From Laetiporus sulphureus 93-53 (taxonomy: Eukaryota; Basidiomycota; Agaricomycetes; Polyporales; Laetiporaceae), in NCBI RefSeq assembly GCF_001632365.1, contig NW_024468538.1, positions 278,943 through 342,942 of the forward strand: DNA of 64,000 nt. The letters run 5' to 3'. Each line of letters begins with the position of its first letter. The stretch's first letter is position 1. Made by a program: the position numbers and the translations under genes. The notes beneath the pieces are model-generated. The model saw only the letters and a list, made by a program, of their open reading frames with translations, was not told the DNA's origin and searched no databases. Shown one piece after another: positions 35,001-46,702 of the stretch.

Positions 35001-37996
35001 CTGTGCGCGCAATGATGCCCAGATACGCGTCCGAAGAGTGAATTCAGGTGCTGCGCTTTTGAAACCGATGCAGTAGAAGGGGAGATCGTCCGTCTTCGAC
35101 TGTCCTTTCTCATCAGAGCCAAACGGACTAGGGCCATTGTACATAGCGGACTCTTCTGCCAGAATCTTGGTATCTTTGACAAAGTTGTCCCACTCAACCG
35201 GATGCAGCTGCTTGAGGTATTCCAAAAGTGTAACACGGCTGTTCTGGTCCTCCTCCCTGATAATCTCGCGAAGAGACAACAAGATCTGACGATACATCCA
35301 TCAGCACATCACACGCGTTCTTGTCAAACGCACGCACCTTCTCGCTATAGTGAGGCGTGAGCACCGTAAACGTCGGCATGGCATCAACAGGTAGCGGTTC
35401 CGGTACAGCAGTAGTGAGAGACTGTGCAAAGAACGATATCCGGCGTTCTGCCTCACTGCCCGGGGTGAAGAATTCGCCCCTGAAACCCTTATCGCTCTGA
35501 GAGATGAAGAACGGCGGAGCTCGAAGACTGCGACGACCATCCTGTCCGGCATCAACCTGGTGGTACAACAGTTTCTGCACGTGATCAATGGACAGCAGGT
35601 GCTCGCGATACATGGAGATGATGATCGCATTCCATATTTGCGACACCAGGACCTAAACATGCAACGTATAATCAGAACTGAATCACGACCAAAGATGTTA
35701 TAGGCAAACCTTGGGCTTGTACTTTGTCTCCATGTCGGATGTAGCGAGCAGCTTCGCGTAGATCCGCTTCGGCAACCGCATGTATATATCCTTCCATGGA
35801 GTCCAGATCGACAGTCCAAGCCAGAACGACCGCGCAATGCTGAGGATCGTATTCCAAATGATCCACCACAGGAATGTATCAAGGAAGAACAGCACCAAGT
35901 CCATCAAGTACATGATGGTGAGCGTGAACGCCGCCTGGTTCCTACAGAGAGCATTGCCGAAATACTTGTCGTTGCAGTTCTGGATCTTCATGCCCACCAT
36001 CACGCGGATCGGACTCCTGAACGACAGCGTAAGGAAGAAGTACGATTCGGTGAACTTGCAGCCGAAGATGAGGACCCAGAGCACAATGGACGACAGCCGC
36101 GCCGAGTGCTTCAGCGACGGGTAGCTGGCCGTGAATGTCTGGCTCGCGAGATATTTTCGTGACTTGCCTGCCACCCGATCGCCGAACATCCGTCCGGAGG
36201 GAACGATAGCGAACAGAAGCGTCGCGACAACCGATATAAAGAACTGCACAATACCGATGATCAGGGGAACGGAACCGCCAGACCCGTTGCTTACCGCGAT
36301 CGCGACGTAGATCGTCGGACCACCAGTGAGCGCCAGGGTGACGAGCAGGAAAAGGAGGCGTCGGGAAAGATGTGAGGTGTTGTTCCATGTCGTCGGGATA
36401 TAAGAGAATTCGGCCAGTGTAGCAGCGATCATGATAGCAGTCGCGACTGCACCGCCGAGCGCAGTAGCGGACCATCGGATGGCCGCCGAATTATCGCCAT
36501 TGTAGATGGTGGGTGAATTGTACGAGGTGTAGAAGAAGTACATGGCTATGTGGATAACCCAGATACGGTTGAAGTTGACAAGCAAGTGTCCAAAGGAGCG
36601 CTTCTCGTAGTACGTCTTGAAAAAGACACGGTTCCAGTCGATCCTGTCGAACTTCATGAACCGCTGTGCTGGGGGCAAGTCGACCAGTCGAGTCTGAAGG
36701 TAGACAGATTAGACACGATCCTGACAGTCTTACATATCAGAAGCCTTACTTTGTCAGTCAGCACGATACGAGCAATGCCTTCTGGGTACCAGAACAACTG
36801 ATTGACATCATCGTAGCCAATGATGCTCTCGTGATCTCGTTCTCTCCGCACGAACTTGCCATCGACAACCTCGTATCCCTGATCACGTATGAACCTATAG
36901 AGCGGCTTAACCACAGACCGGAGATACAGCCCCTCAGGCACGGCATCGATCCGGCTCTGGCACTCTGGACTTCGGTAATAGTCATCCGCGCACTTGAAAA
37001 TGAAACACAAGCATTCGGGTACAAATCGCACTTGGGCGGCCTCGCCCCAGCACAGCAGCCAGAGCGCAATCTGCCGCATGCGGTCGTACTGGCTCATGTT
37101 GTGCATCGCCTGCCGCCAGCGGTCCATCGCGCCGCTGAGAGACTTTTGCGAGGCATTCCTGGGTGGAGCCCGCTTATTTACCGACTTGACCGACTTGAGG
37201 CGTTGGAGCCCGGGATTCTGTGTCTGCCCAACCGCGTCATCCAGATCAAGCTGCGCCGCAAAGTACCACTTCCGGTAGTTCGCGTGTTGCCCGCCAATGT
37301 AATCTGCGTGAAGCGTTAACAGTGCCTGGTTGGGCGACATGCGCGACGCGCGACTATCGAGGAGCTGCATCATAAAGTCGAACTGGATACGAGCGGGCGT
37401 CAGCATTGGCGCTATTCCGTGAAACAATACGTCGCATATGCACCATATTCCGCATCGAGTCGCGCTGGAACCCAAACTTCTGTGTCAGATCAAGAAAGAT
37501 ATCCTCTATCTCCTCCTTCGATAGGGGAATCTGCCGCTCCGAACTCCACGCAGGATAAGGCTCGCGGGCGCCCGACGGGCTATTGCCTTCGACGTAGGTC
37601 GGTGTGGACGCGTCAGAGATGCCTATGCGCGGGGGTCCCAGCGATTCCGAGGATGGCGTATACTTCGTGCCGTACACATCGACCTCGGAGTCTGTATCTG
37701 GCTGTGGGCCTGTGAAGGGGTCGTGAGACGAAAGACGGAAACGCGCAAGGATGGCGCTGCTCACCGTACGGGTCATACGCCCCATGGTGATCGTAATAGC
37801 GGTCATCGTCATTCAGGCCGTTCTGGCTGCCGTCGGACATGTAGGTATCGCGACGGCCATAGTTGTCAGAGTCGTTATCGAAGTATCTCCCATCGGCGGC
37901 CTGGGAGTTGCTGAAGGGATCATGGGGGTCGGAGGAAGGAGGGGAGGGGGAGGTATACATGCCTTCCTGGCTTCGAGGACCAGGATGGCCGGCCAT
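32031..37996 (-). CDS. fks1: 1,3-beta-glucan synthase catalytic subunit (FKS family)
   Basis: This plasma-membrane GT48 enzyme polymerises UDP-glucose into the main cell-wall glucan. The start is at 37996 ([20 protein letters not shown]), followed by a disordered Asp/Tyr-rich N-terminus. The FKS1 domain has [20 protein letters not shown] and [17 protein letters not shown] sequence ([19 protein letters not shown]). N-terminal membrane helices are near 35.8-36.6 kb. The large cytosolic domain contains [24 protein letters not shown] and [10 protein letters not shown]-terminal helices end with the tail [14 protein letters not shown] and a stop at 32031. About 1,750 residues after removing a dozen short introns, as expected for the family. 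The two regions that align with echinocandin hot spots differ from the ascomycete consensus (see findings). Confidence 0.95.
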
Positions 37997-39137
37997 GGCG
38001 AACTACAAAGGCGAGCTCGTCGTCGTGGTCGTTGAGGGACGGTCAAGGAGCGTGACGCAGGGCAAATGGTTGTGCAGCGGCTGGGAAGCAAAACTAGTCT
38101 AACTGGAAATCGGAGCCTTAATTCAATGCCTTTTCGGTACCCCGGTTGCCTATTGTGGAAGGTCCCATCATACGGAGAAAGAAAGTGTGGCTGATGCTCC
38201 AACGCAATGCGGCTTCCTCACTACGCTGTCCGCACTTCTCTCGCCTCTGTTTAATCTTCTATCTCTGTGAATACTTACCTATACTTACATTTGCCTGGAG
38301 AGGAGAGAAAATTCCGACCAACGACGGTAATTTTACGCTTGGCCGCTCCATGGTGCTCGTGGAGTCGGCCTCGGTAGCTGTTTCGCTCATTCTCCCCGTT
38401 TCATCACAACTCGTATCAAGATGACATTTATATCCTCGTGGAATTTATGGTTTCGGGACTTTGTTCACGAAAAGGCATTCTCAAGGTAAGTAAGTAAGAG
38501 ATGTTAGAGGGGGGAAAGCGCGCGCCGGAGTCGCAAGTGTTAAGCGATCGTTTCTGCTGAAATTCATCTTCACCATCCTTCTAGAGGCAGATTTCTGCAC
38601 TCCCAATATTGGGGGATCATGATATTCGGACTGATGTTATACGTGGATTGCAAGGACGCCTGTATGGGTCTTTAACTCGCCGAAGCATACGAATCTGTTG
38701 GCCACACCTCGGGCCGCTACATAGCGCTACATAATACGAATCTCGTTGCAGCGGCGGGAGCCACAGACTCGGGCAAGCGCTGACAGTCGCCGCCCTTTCA
38801 ATGTCAATCGATTATGAATTCTCATGACCACAGTCAAATATTTATACATGTACATCCCTCACAGGTGTGGTAGAGTAGCATTCTCGGAAATTCTCACAGC
38901 ACCAGGACAGGACCATGCTATATGTGCCATCCGCAGCAACGACACGACGTCGCTGCGGTCAGCCGGTCCAGATGGCAGCAAAAAAAAACCATCGGGCCTT
39001 GTATTCTGGGTCGTGAGACCGGTCTGAGCTGGGACGGGGGTCTGGTGTGCGGGATTTAGAGTGAGTCTGGAGTCTGGCGACACGGCATGGTCAGCCCGCG
39101 ATCATGGGTACGGGCGTCTCCAGGCTTTTTGGGGTGG
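37997..39137. promoter_or_regulatory. Upstream region of the glucan synthase gene
   Basis: A stretch of 1.1 kb without a supported gene, containing pyrimidine-rich sequence and a short (AAGT)n run near 38,487. It should hold the promoter of the minus-strand glucan synthase and the 3' end of the next minus-strand gene. Confidence 0.35.
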
Positions 39138-39959
39138 TCATCTCCGCATGTGCAATACCCAGTAACGAAAACAGCCATATGCTAAGCAAGCTAACGCGAC
39201 GATAAATGCACTCGTCATCTTTGCATTGACCGCGGACGTCTCGTGCTCGACCTGTAAAGGAGAGGTTGAATCGTTGAGCAAGGGACACACGCGGCGCTTA
39301 CCACGGAGGTGAATGGAGATAGGATGGGTATCGTGAAGTGCGGCGTCGGCCACCGCGTAGACTGGGAATGCTGGCTAGGCGAGATCATATAGACAGTCGC
39401 AAAGGCGAATGATACGAGACAGCCCAAAAGGATCAGCTGACGAGCGAAGCAGGTCAGCAGAAGCGGCGACATCAAGGCGTTCAACGCGACCCCGCACTTA
39501 CCACGAGCAACTCCATCCGAGCATACGTCTCCTCGTGCGAACGCCGCAACGCGTCCACTTCGCGCTGCGACAGCCGGACACCATTATGAACACCCGTCAG
39601 CGTGACGCACGAATACGTGATCTTACGGCACGCCTTTCCTCCTCACGCTGCGACAGCTCGACGAGCTCGGTTTGATGGACTACGCGCGTGGACAAGTGCG
39701 CTTCTGCCGTCAGTGCACGCATGGCCCAGTACTGTTCCGCGGTAGTCATGGGGCGCACTGCGGCAGAGATGGTGGAGGCCGCATTGACAGGTCGAGTGGC
39801 TTTCGTCCTGCCCGTGGCTGGTACAAGTGCACGAGCATAGAGCATCGTACGGCTCTCGACCGAGGCAGAGGAGGAAGCAATAGAGCTAGCAACCTGAGCA
39901 GAGTGCTGTCCGAGAGCGCTGATGGCAGAATGAGGCGGGGACTTTTTCAGCTTGTTCAT
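39138..39959 (-). CDS. Small two-helix membrane protein with a coiled-coil segment, function unknown
   Basis: Exons join as ...LVELSQREEERRA, then REVDALRRSHEETYARMELL, then LILLGCLVSFAFATVYMI, then VEHETSAVNAKMTSAF and IVALACLAYGCFRYWVLHMRR. The stop is at 39138. The first half is Ser/Ala-rich. A charged helix with heptad-like spacing follows, then two hydrophobic segments about 45 residues apart. Splice sites are good (GTAAGA/CAG, GTAAGT/CAG, GTAAGC/CAG). I do not recognise the family. Divergent from threonine synthase, with 264 bp between starts, so the promoters probably overlap. Confidence 0.6.
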
Positions 39960-40223
39960 AACTGTACAGTATCAGAAATCGTCGTGGCCAAGTTACAGAG
40001 AGGAAGGCTCAGGAAGCAAACTCGAAGCATGCCTCATGGACTGCTTGATGGTCCCATAGAAATAGAAAAGGTCATCCAGGTTCGGGACACGTATTGGTGC
40101 CGTCAAACTGATGGCGATCGTATACGCCCCGCACGTGGCACACTATAATCTAATCGACGACTGACTCGCTCGGTGAACCGTGAGTTCGAGCATATTGTCC
40201 GAAAATTCGAAGGCCTCTTCGTC

Positions 40224-42032
40224 ATGCGCTACTTTTCGACGAGGGGAGCAGAGCCGTCGCTCTCTTTTGAGGAGGTGAGACTGGTTTTGTTCTAGGATGA
40301 TCTAACTGTTTCCTAAGTGCTACTACTGCGTCGGCAGACGGTCCTCACAGGACTCGCTCTCAACGGCGGTCTCTACATCCCAGAATACATCCCCTCGCTC
40401 CCGAAAGATTGGCAAACCAAATGGAAGGATTACTCCTTCACAGAACTCTCTGTTGAGATACTCTCGCTCTACATCTCGCCCGAAGAGATCTCGCGCAATG
40501 AGCTCCGCGCACTCGTCGACAAGTCGTATCGCACCTTCCGACACCCGGACATCACCCCCATCAAGAAGCTAAACGACAAGACGTACGTGCTAGAGCTCTT
40601 CCACGGGCCGACGTTTGCGTTCAAGGACGTCGCGCTGCAGCTGCTCGGGAACCTCTTCGAGTTCTTCCTCGCGCGGCGGAATGCGCGCAAGGCGCCTGGA
40701 GAGAAGCCCGAGCGACTGACCGTCGTCGGTGCTACGAGCGGCGATACTGGCAGGTGCGCAATCAGTCCTTTGACACGTCTCGAGCTGACAAGAACGACTC
40801 GCAGTGCAGCGATCTATGGTTTGCGCAACAAGGCCAACATCTCCATCTTCATCTTGCACCCCAAAGGCCGCGTCTCGCCCATCCAAGAAGCACAAATGAC
40901 GACCGTCACCGACGCGAACGTGCACAATCTCGCTGTGCACGGCACCTTCGACGACTGCCAGGACATCGTCAAGGCCCTCTTCGCCGACGCACCCTTCAAC
41001 GCTGCGCACCACCTCGGGGCGGTCAACTCGATCAACTGGGCGCGAATCCTCGCGCAGACGATCTACTACTTCCTCGCGTACTTCCGCCTGCCGCACGGCG
41101 CGGAGGCGCAGTTCGTCGTCCCGACGGGGAACTTTGGCGACGTCCTCGCGGGCTACTACGCGAAGCGCATGGGACTCCCGATGGCGCGCCTCGTCGTGGC
41201 AACGAACGCGAACGACATCCTCGCGCGCTTCTGGCGGAGCGGCGCGTACGAAAAGGTTGACTCGTCCGATGGCGCAGCGAACGTCGTGTCGGACGGCAAG
41301 CAGGCCGGTGGCAGCGTGAAGGAAACGCTCAGTCCCGCGATGGACATCCTCGTGTCGAGCAACTTCGAGCGGCTGCTGTGGTACCTCGCGTACGAGGGCG
41401 AGATCGGGAACGCAACGGACAAAGCGAAACGTGATGCGGCGTGTGCGACGGTAGACAGATGGATGCGTGCAGTGAAGAGCGACGGGCGGGTGCAGGTGTC
41501 GAGCTCTGTGCTCGAGCTAGCGAGGAGAGATTTCGTCGCCGAGCGAGTCTCCGACGAGCAGGTTCGTTAGTCCGATCGTTCTGGTGATTATTCATGCTCA
41601 CGCCTGTACGCAGACGCTGGAAACCATCCGCTCGTACTATGCATCCGAACCCCCCTACGTCGCCGATCCCCACACAGCCGTCGGCCTATCCGCCGCACGC
41701 ATTCTGGCCAAGCACAAGTAAGTCTGTTCTTCGCGCACGACGTCCTCCCGTCTGACGCTCCCCGCAGCCCACCACAAACCGTGCAAATCGTCCTCTCTAC
41801 TGCCCACCCCGCCAAATTCTCTGAAGCAGTCACCCGTGCGCTGCATTCCTCGCCCTCTTTCAACTTTGAACGGGACGTCCTCCCATCCGAGTTCAAGGGC
41901 CTACTTGAGAAGGAGCGCCGCGTGATCGACGTTGAGATCCCCGACGTCGAATCCGTCAAGAAGGTCATAGAGAGCTTCGCAGACACCTTCGACAACACCC
42001 AAAAGCTGCAGGTGCCGACGGCCAGCGTCTGA
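40224..42032 (+). CDS. thr4: Threonine synthase
   Basis: This PLP enzyme converts O-phosphohomoserine to threonine, the last step of threonine biosynthesis. Exon 1 (40224-40274) encodes MRYFSTRGAEPSLSFEE and joins TVLTGLALNGGLYIPEYIPS at 40338. The PLP lysine lies in FHGPTFAFKDVALQLLGN. The phosphate-binding motif GDTGSAAIYGLR is made by removing the 51-nt intron 40754-40804. VPTGNFGDVLAGYYAKRMGL and NDILARFWRSGAY are further family blocks. Short introns follow near 41,560 and 41,720, and the protein ends QVPTASV at 42032. About 530 residues, as in yeast Thr4. Cytosolic. Confidence 0.95.
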
Positions 42033-42366
42033 TGTAGAGAAGGGACAGTATAAGTGCAGCATTTATGATTTAACCCAACCATCGATTCATCAGCGGATAC
42101 ATAGCAGCCAGCATTCCAAACGGTCTGGTCCATGCGCGGCGCGTAAGTATATATACAACGACCGAGATATGATGCAGTCAGAACGGCAATATCGATGCAA
42201 CAACCACTAGTATGTACAATATAATAATAAGCGTCCATGCAAGAAAGAGTGGAAGATGGGTATATATGATGCGAGCGTATGAATAACGCGCAAGTCGGTA
42301 CAGTTAGCAATAATTGTGAAATGATCGACGTGTTAGTATATGCCGACGGAGAGTATGCCTCGGTCT
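42033..42366. other. Intergenic region between convergent genes
   Basis: AT-rich 3' flanking DNA between threonine synthase (+) and the F-box/WD40 gene (-). Nothing else seen. Confidence 0.5.
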
Positions 42367-44954
42367 TCAAACGAACAACGACACATCAAGGCCCTTTGAG
42401 AAGTCTAGTACAGCGATCTTCTGATCGTGCGACGTCCTAAATAGTCCAGTCATTAATATCCCCTTTCCTGGAATCACGGAACAAATGAAAGCACTCACGT
42501 CAAAATCCGACAGTGGTCAAACTTCACGTCGAATATATGGCTGACATGCGCGCCGCGGAACTCCCTCAGCATCTTTCCCGAATGAAGGTCCCACACCTTG
42601 ATCGTCTTGTCGTAGCTCGCGCTCACAAGCCGCCCACTCCGCGGGTCAAATGCCAGAGCGCGCACAAGAAGGTCATGACCCGCTAGCGTCCGCAGACACG
42701 CGCCCGACGATGCCGACCATACTTTTATCTTGCAGTCGTTCGAGCCAGACACGATAAAATCATCCTATGCGACAGCGTCTCAGCAATGACCATGATTTCT
42801 TACTATGAGATATTCGCACCTTGAACTCTATACACGCCAGCCCGCGATCATGCCCCTCGAACACGCGCAGCCGTTCTCCCCGCACGATATCCCACAACAT
42901 CATCTTCCCGTCCCCGCTCGCGCTCACAACCCGGCTGTCTTGCAGTCCTACGGCGTTCACCGGGCCCTCATGCCCTCGAAACGTGCAGTGCAGCTCAAGG
43001 CTCTTCCGGTCCCACACACGGATAAGCGCGTCTTTCGAACTAGGGCGAGAAGAAGGAAGAGGAATAGGTCAGCATTCGTCTGCACAACCACCTCGGCATC
43101 AGAGGAGAACAACTCACCAGCTCACGATCCAGTTCGCATCGATCTTTAAATCGAGTACGCCCCCACTGTGGCCCCTCAGCACCGCAGCGATGTCTGCAGT
43201 CACTTCATCCTGATTCTTGTCCCTCCTCGCCGTGCGTCCTTGCTCGAGACTCCTCACACGCGCACACAGCGACCATACACACACCGAACAGTCGCTTGAC
43301 CCGCTCACCATGAACCCTCTTTTCCACCATCGTCCCTCCGTGTCCTCAAACAGTGATGCCGCATCGTCATCCTCGCCATCCTCCTCGTCAAACCTGTCCC
43401 AGTCCTTGTCGAACTTGAGGCACAAGACGCTCCCTCGGTGGCCCGTGAACGTCGCGAGGCAATCCCCCGTCTTGAGCTCCCACACTTTGATCGTCCGATC
43501 GCGCGAGCCTGTTATAATCCGCTTCGAGTCGAATTCCAAACAATATACACTGTTCAACCCAGTCAACTCAAAACCAGCGCCCTCGATGGAAAGTAGCACA
43601 CCTGTCACCATGCCCACTCAATCTGTTCACCGTCGGCTCCCACGAGTGATCACGTTGTTCGTCCACATGCATGCTCATAATCGCCGGCGGCGCCGGCGCC
43701 CATCTCCGATCCAGCTCCATGCGCGTCCTGTATGTCTCGTACCAATTCACACCGAGCGGCGCCGGCACCAACGTCCTCGATACGGACAATAACCGCGGCG
43801 AATCAGAGTCAAGCGGCTTCATCCCGCGGCGTAGGTCAATGTTCCACCCGCCCAACCGGCGCTGCTCGAATAGCGCGCGCCATACTGCGTTGTCGCGGCA
43901 CAGGCGGTTCCATGTCCTGCAATTGCGACATAGTGAGACCCCATTCACGAAGCCGCAGTCGCGACGTACCTTGACACCTGTAGAGACGCGAGCACGGCTG
44001 ACAGGTCTAAGAAGGAGAGCACGTGGAGCGCGAGTTCGGTAGGGAGGTGTCCTACGATATCTGCGCAACACGGAGAGGATTAGCACAGAGAAACACGATC
44101 GTGAGGAAGTTTCTCAGAGGCCAATTCCGCGAGTATCGCCGTGATCGACGAATTAGATATATGAAGAGTGGGTTCGCGGCAACAGACAGCGGTAGAAACG
44201 AGTTCCGCAGGCGGAATACAGGAATAGACTCACCGGTTCCAGTGATCCTTGCGGCATCAATGAAGCACGCTTCGTCATCGATCAGCTCACCCTCCTCACC
44301 GTCCAGGGGAGGCATGTTGAAGTAATCTACGAACTCCCTGTACCCATCGTCCTCATCTATCGCGACGCGCACGTCGCGCCACGCCGATATCGGCCGACGC
44401 TTCCCTTTCCTGCCGGGCGAGCCCTCCCTGAGGGCGTCCAATATCCGCGGTATGATACCCATGCCAAGATTCAAACTTCGCGATGCCTTCGTAGACGTAG
44501 GGCTTGATGGACTGTTTCCAATCGAGGAATATCCACTTGTTTGTGGGTAGTATCCAGAAAGCGTGCGCCGGCCAGTCGACATGCAGCGCGGAGTGGTATC
44601 ACCATCGCCATCCGCGGAATATGCAGATGCGAACGCATCTGTGCTCCAGCTAATGATAGAGTAGGTGTCCGTGCGGAAGCTGGGCGAGGGTGAAGGTGGG
44701 CGTGTAACAGTATACGCGCGGGGCACGGAAGCAAACGCGCCATCAATCGTCTCCAAATCTGCTCCCTCGAGAGCCATGCTGACACTTGCAGTACGCGAGG
44801 TCGACGGTTGGGGGCCGTCTAGGGGAAGGTCGAACGTGGTGAGGAATGGAGAGCCAAGGGTAGAATTGCACGTGTTGCCGAAGCGTGGCGTACGCTCAAC
44901 TTCGCTGTGTGAGATGGTCATTCCGTGTGAGCGCAGGCGACTGGATGTGGCCAT
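42367..44954 (-). CDS. F-box/WD40 repeat protein (SCF ubiquitin ligase substrate receptor)
   Basis: The protein would recruit substrates to an SCF ubiquitin ligase through Skp1. The start at 44954 gives a Ser/Thr/Pro-rich N-terminal region of about 225 residues. A splice then joins DIVGHLPTELALHVLSFLDL and WNRLCRDNAVWRALFEQRRL, a clear F-box. Seven WD40 units follow, with cores such as IITGSRDRTIKVWELKTGD, MVSGSSDCSVCVWSL, IVSWSKDALIRVWDRKSLE, VVSASGDGKMMLWDIVRGE, IVSGSNDCKIKVWSASSGA and LVSASYDKTIKVWDLHSGK. It ends DFSKGLDVSLFV with a stop at 42367. The architecture resembles Met30/Cdc4/Pop1; which ortholog is not clear. An acidic insert sits inside the second WD40 unit. Confidence 0.9.
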
Positions 44955-46389
44955 TGGTTGATAAACTCTTGAATTCGTTTGGTCGGGCGAGTAGGGGGAG
45001 CGAGCGATGGATGGCGACGACGCAGGGGATCCCTTAAGGGTGAGCAGCAGATCTTCGGATATGAGGCAGATAGGCAGATAGGCACAAAGGGGGGTTCGTC
45101 GTCAGCGAGTGTGAGAAGGATAGAGCAGGTGTGTTTAAGCTATTGAACAGTTGTAAGGACCGGCCAGCGACGAGAATATCTAGCAGTCGAGCCGGGCGGG
45201 ATCTGGTGGTCCAGCCGTCTCAATGATCAATAAAATCAAGACTAGGTGGGTGCGTATCAGAGGACGACGAGGACGAGAATGGGGATGGAGGAGTCCTGAA
45301 GAATGAAAGAAGACGAGAACCCAACGTGCAGTGCGTGCAGTCAATGCGTCACACGTGATGTGGCCTGCTGTCACACACATGTCACGACTAAATCATCGCG
45401 CACAATGCCGACGACCTCATGCTACCTACCATGTTGCTTGCAACGCCGCTCTTCGCACCAGCAGGACAGTGGTAGTATCAGTCAGCACTGCAGCAGTCTG
45501 CCCGAAGCATCTTAATTGAACAAGCTCTCGCGTGTCTTCCAATCGCCAGATCTCGTCTCATTCTGCACCGACCGACTACTTACTACGAAGCCCTCTCGTT
45601 CGAAGCGTTGGGAAATAATACAAACGCAGAAACAACCGTTCAAACACGAGGTAATCAGAATTTGGATTAGCCAAGGAAGTTGCTAAGTGGGTTGCTGCGG
45701 ATTGACCGAGCGATGAGTATGTAGGTGGCTATAGAACACGAATTGACGTAACACTTTGGTACGACGTGTTGATAAGACGAGTTCTGACAGAGATGCGAAA
45801 CAGCGAAGGCGACTCCCCGCTGAGGATGGCACCAGAATTTCTGTTGCCGAGTCGCGCTGAGGGACGATCAAAGCAAGTACTTGAGAAAAGCAGGGACTGC
45901 ATTCAAGGGAAAATTAGTGTGTCTTGGTCGCAACTCTAGTGACACAGAAGGACATTTGGAAGAACAAGCAGTGAAGATTGAGCTTGAAGCTTTGAAGAGG
46001 TGAGTGTAATCTTCGGGAGAGGAAATATCGAATATGATTATGTCTTGCTAGATACGGAAGCCAATCTGCCATATATAATATATTACAGAGAAGGCTCGGA
46101 CTCTGTGTGTTCTACCTTTCTCACATGCTCATTCGACACTTGCGTACGAGCGCACGCTCCACTCTCTCGCCTACCTGCTCAACCTAAGTGCCTTCGTGGC
46201 CTCTGAAACTTATACAGCTTGCTCGATCCAAGCCTGGGCATATGGCACTGTCTACAGTGTGCAGGCCACATTGAGTATCATGTGTGTCATTTTATGATGG
46301 CGAGGACCGGCCAGAGAGCAAGCCCGACCAGATAGGCATTGAGCTCGTCATCGGTGAACGATTGATCAAGCGGTATGCCGGTGCACATA
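44955..46389. other. Intergenic region, start of the rearranged part of the window
   Basis: No gene is supported. A minus-strand frame near 46,250-46,370 reads PLDQSFTDDELNAYLVGLAL, which looks like an isolated coding remnant. A short GGCAGATA repeat lies near 45,064. Confidence 0.4.
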
Positions 46390-46621
46390 TGCTAACATGT
46401 CGATAGATGTGATCAATCGGCAGCCAAAGAAGGAGAAGAATCTTTGAGGTACAGATGACAGTTCTTGATTCCCATGTTCGAGAGGTGCTTGTTGGTCTTG
46501 AACATGGGAATCAAGAAGGGTCGGTTGTACCTCAAAGACTCACCCCTTTCTTGGCTGCCGATTCACCCCATATCGACCATCTCTGTTAGCAGATTGATCG
46601 CATTCATCGACACGTTAGCAT
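46390..46621. repeat. Large imperfect inverted repeat (foldback)
   Basis: The core left arm, 46,416-46,482, and right arm, 46,497-46,563, are reverse complements over about 65 bases with few mismatches. Matched blocks include CGGCAGCCAA, TCTTTGAGGTAC and TTCTTGATTCCCATGTTC. The loop is about 14 bases. Weaker matching (TGCTAAC, TGTCGAT, GATCAAT) extends both arms outward, with an extra 30 or so bases in the right arm. RNA from either strand could fold into a long hairpin. It ends about 80 bases before the next gene's ATG. It may be a MITE-like element or an inverted duplication of a coding fragment. Confidence 0.75.
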
Positions 46622-46702
46622 GAAGGTCGGTGCTGTTCTGGGTTCGTTTGGAACTCATGGAAAGTCTCAAAGCTATATCTCTAGAACGAAGCGGGCTCCA
46701 GA

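Noticed and set aside
42821..43792. Plus-strand frames opposite the WD40 repeats
   Set aside because: They mirror the WD40 exons on the other strand, which have regular repeats and good splice sites.
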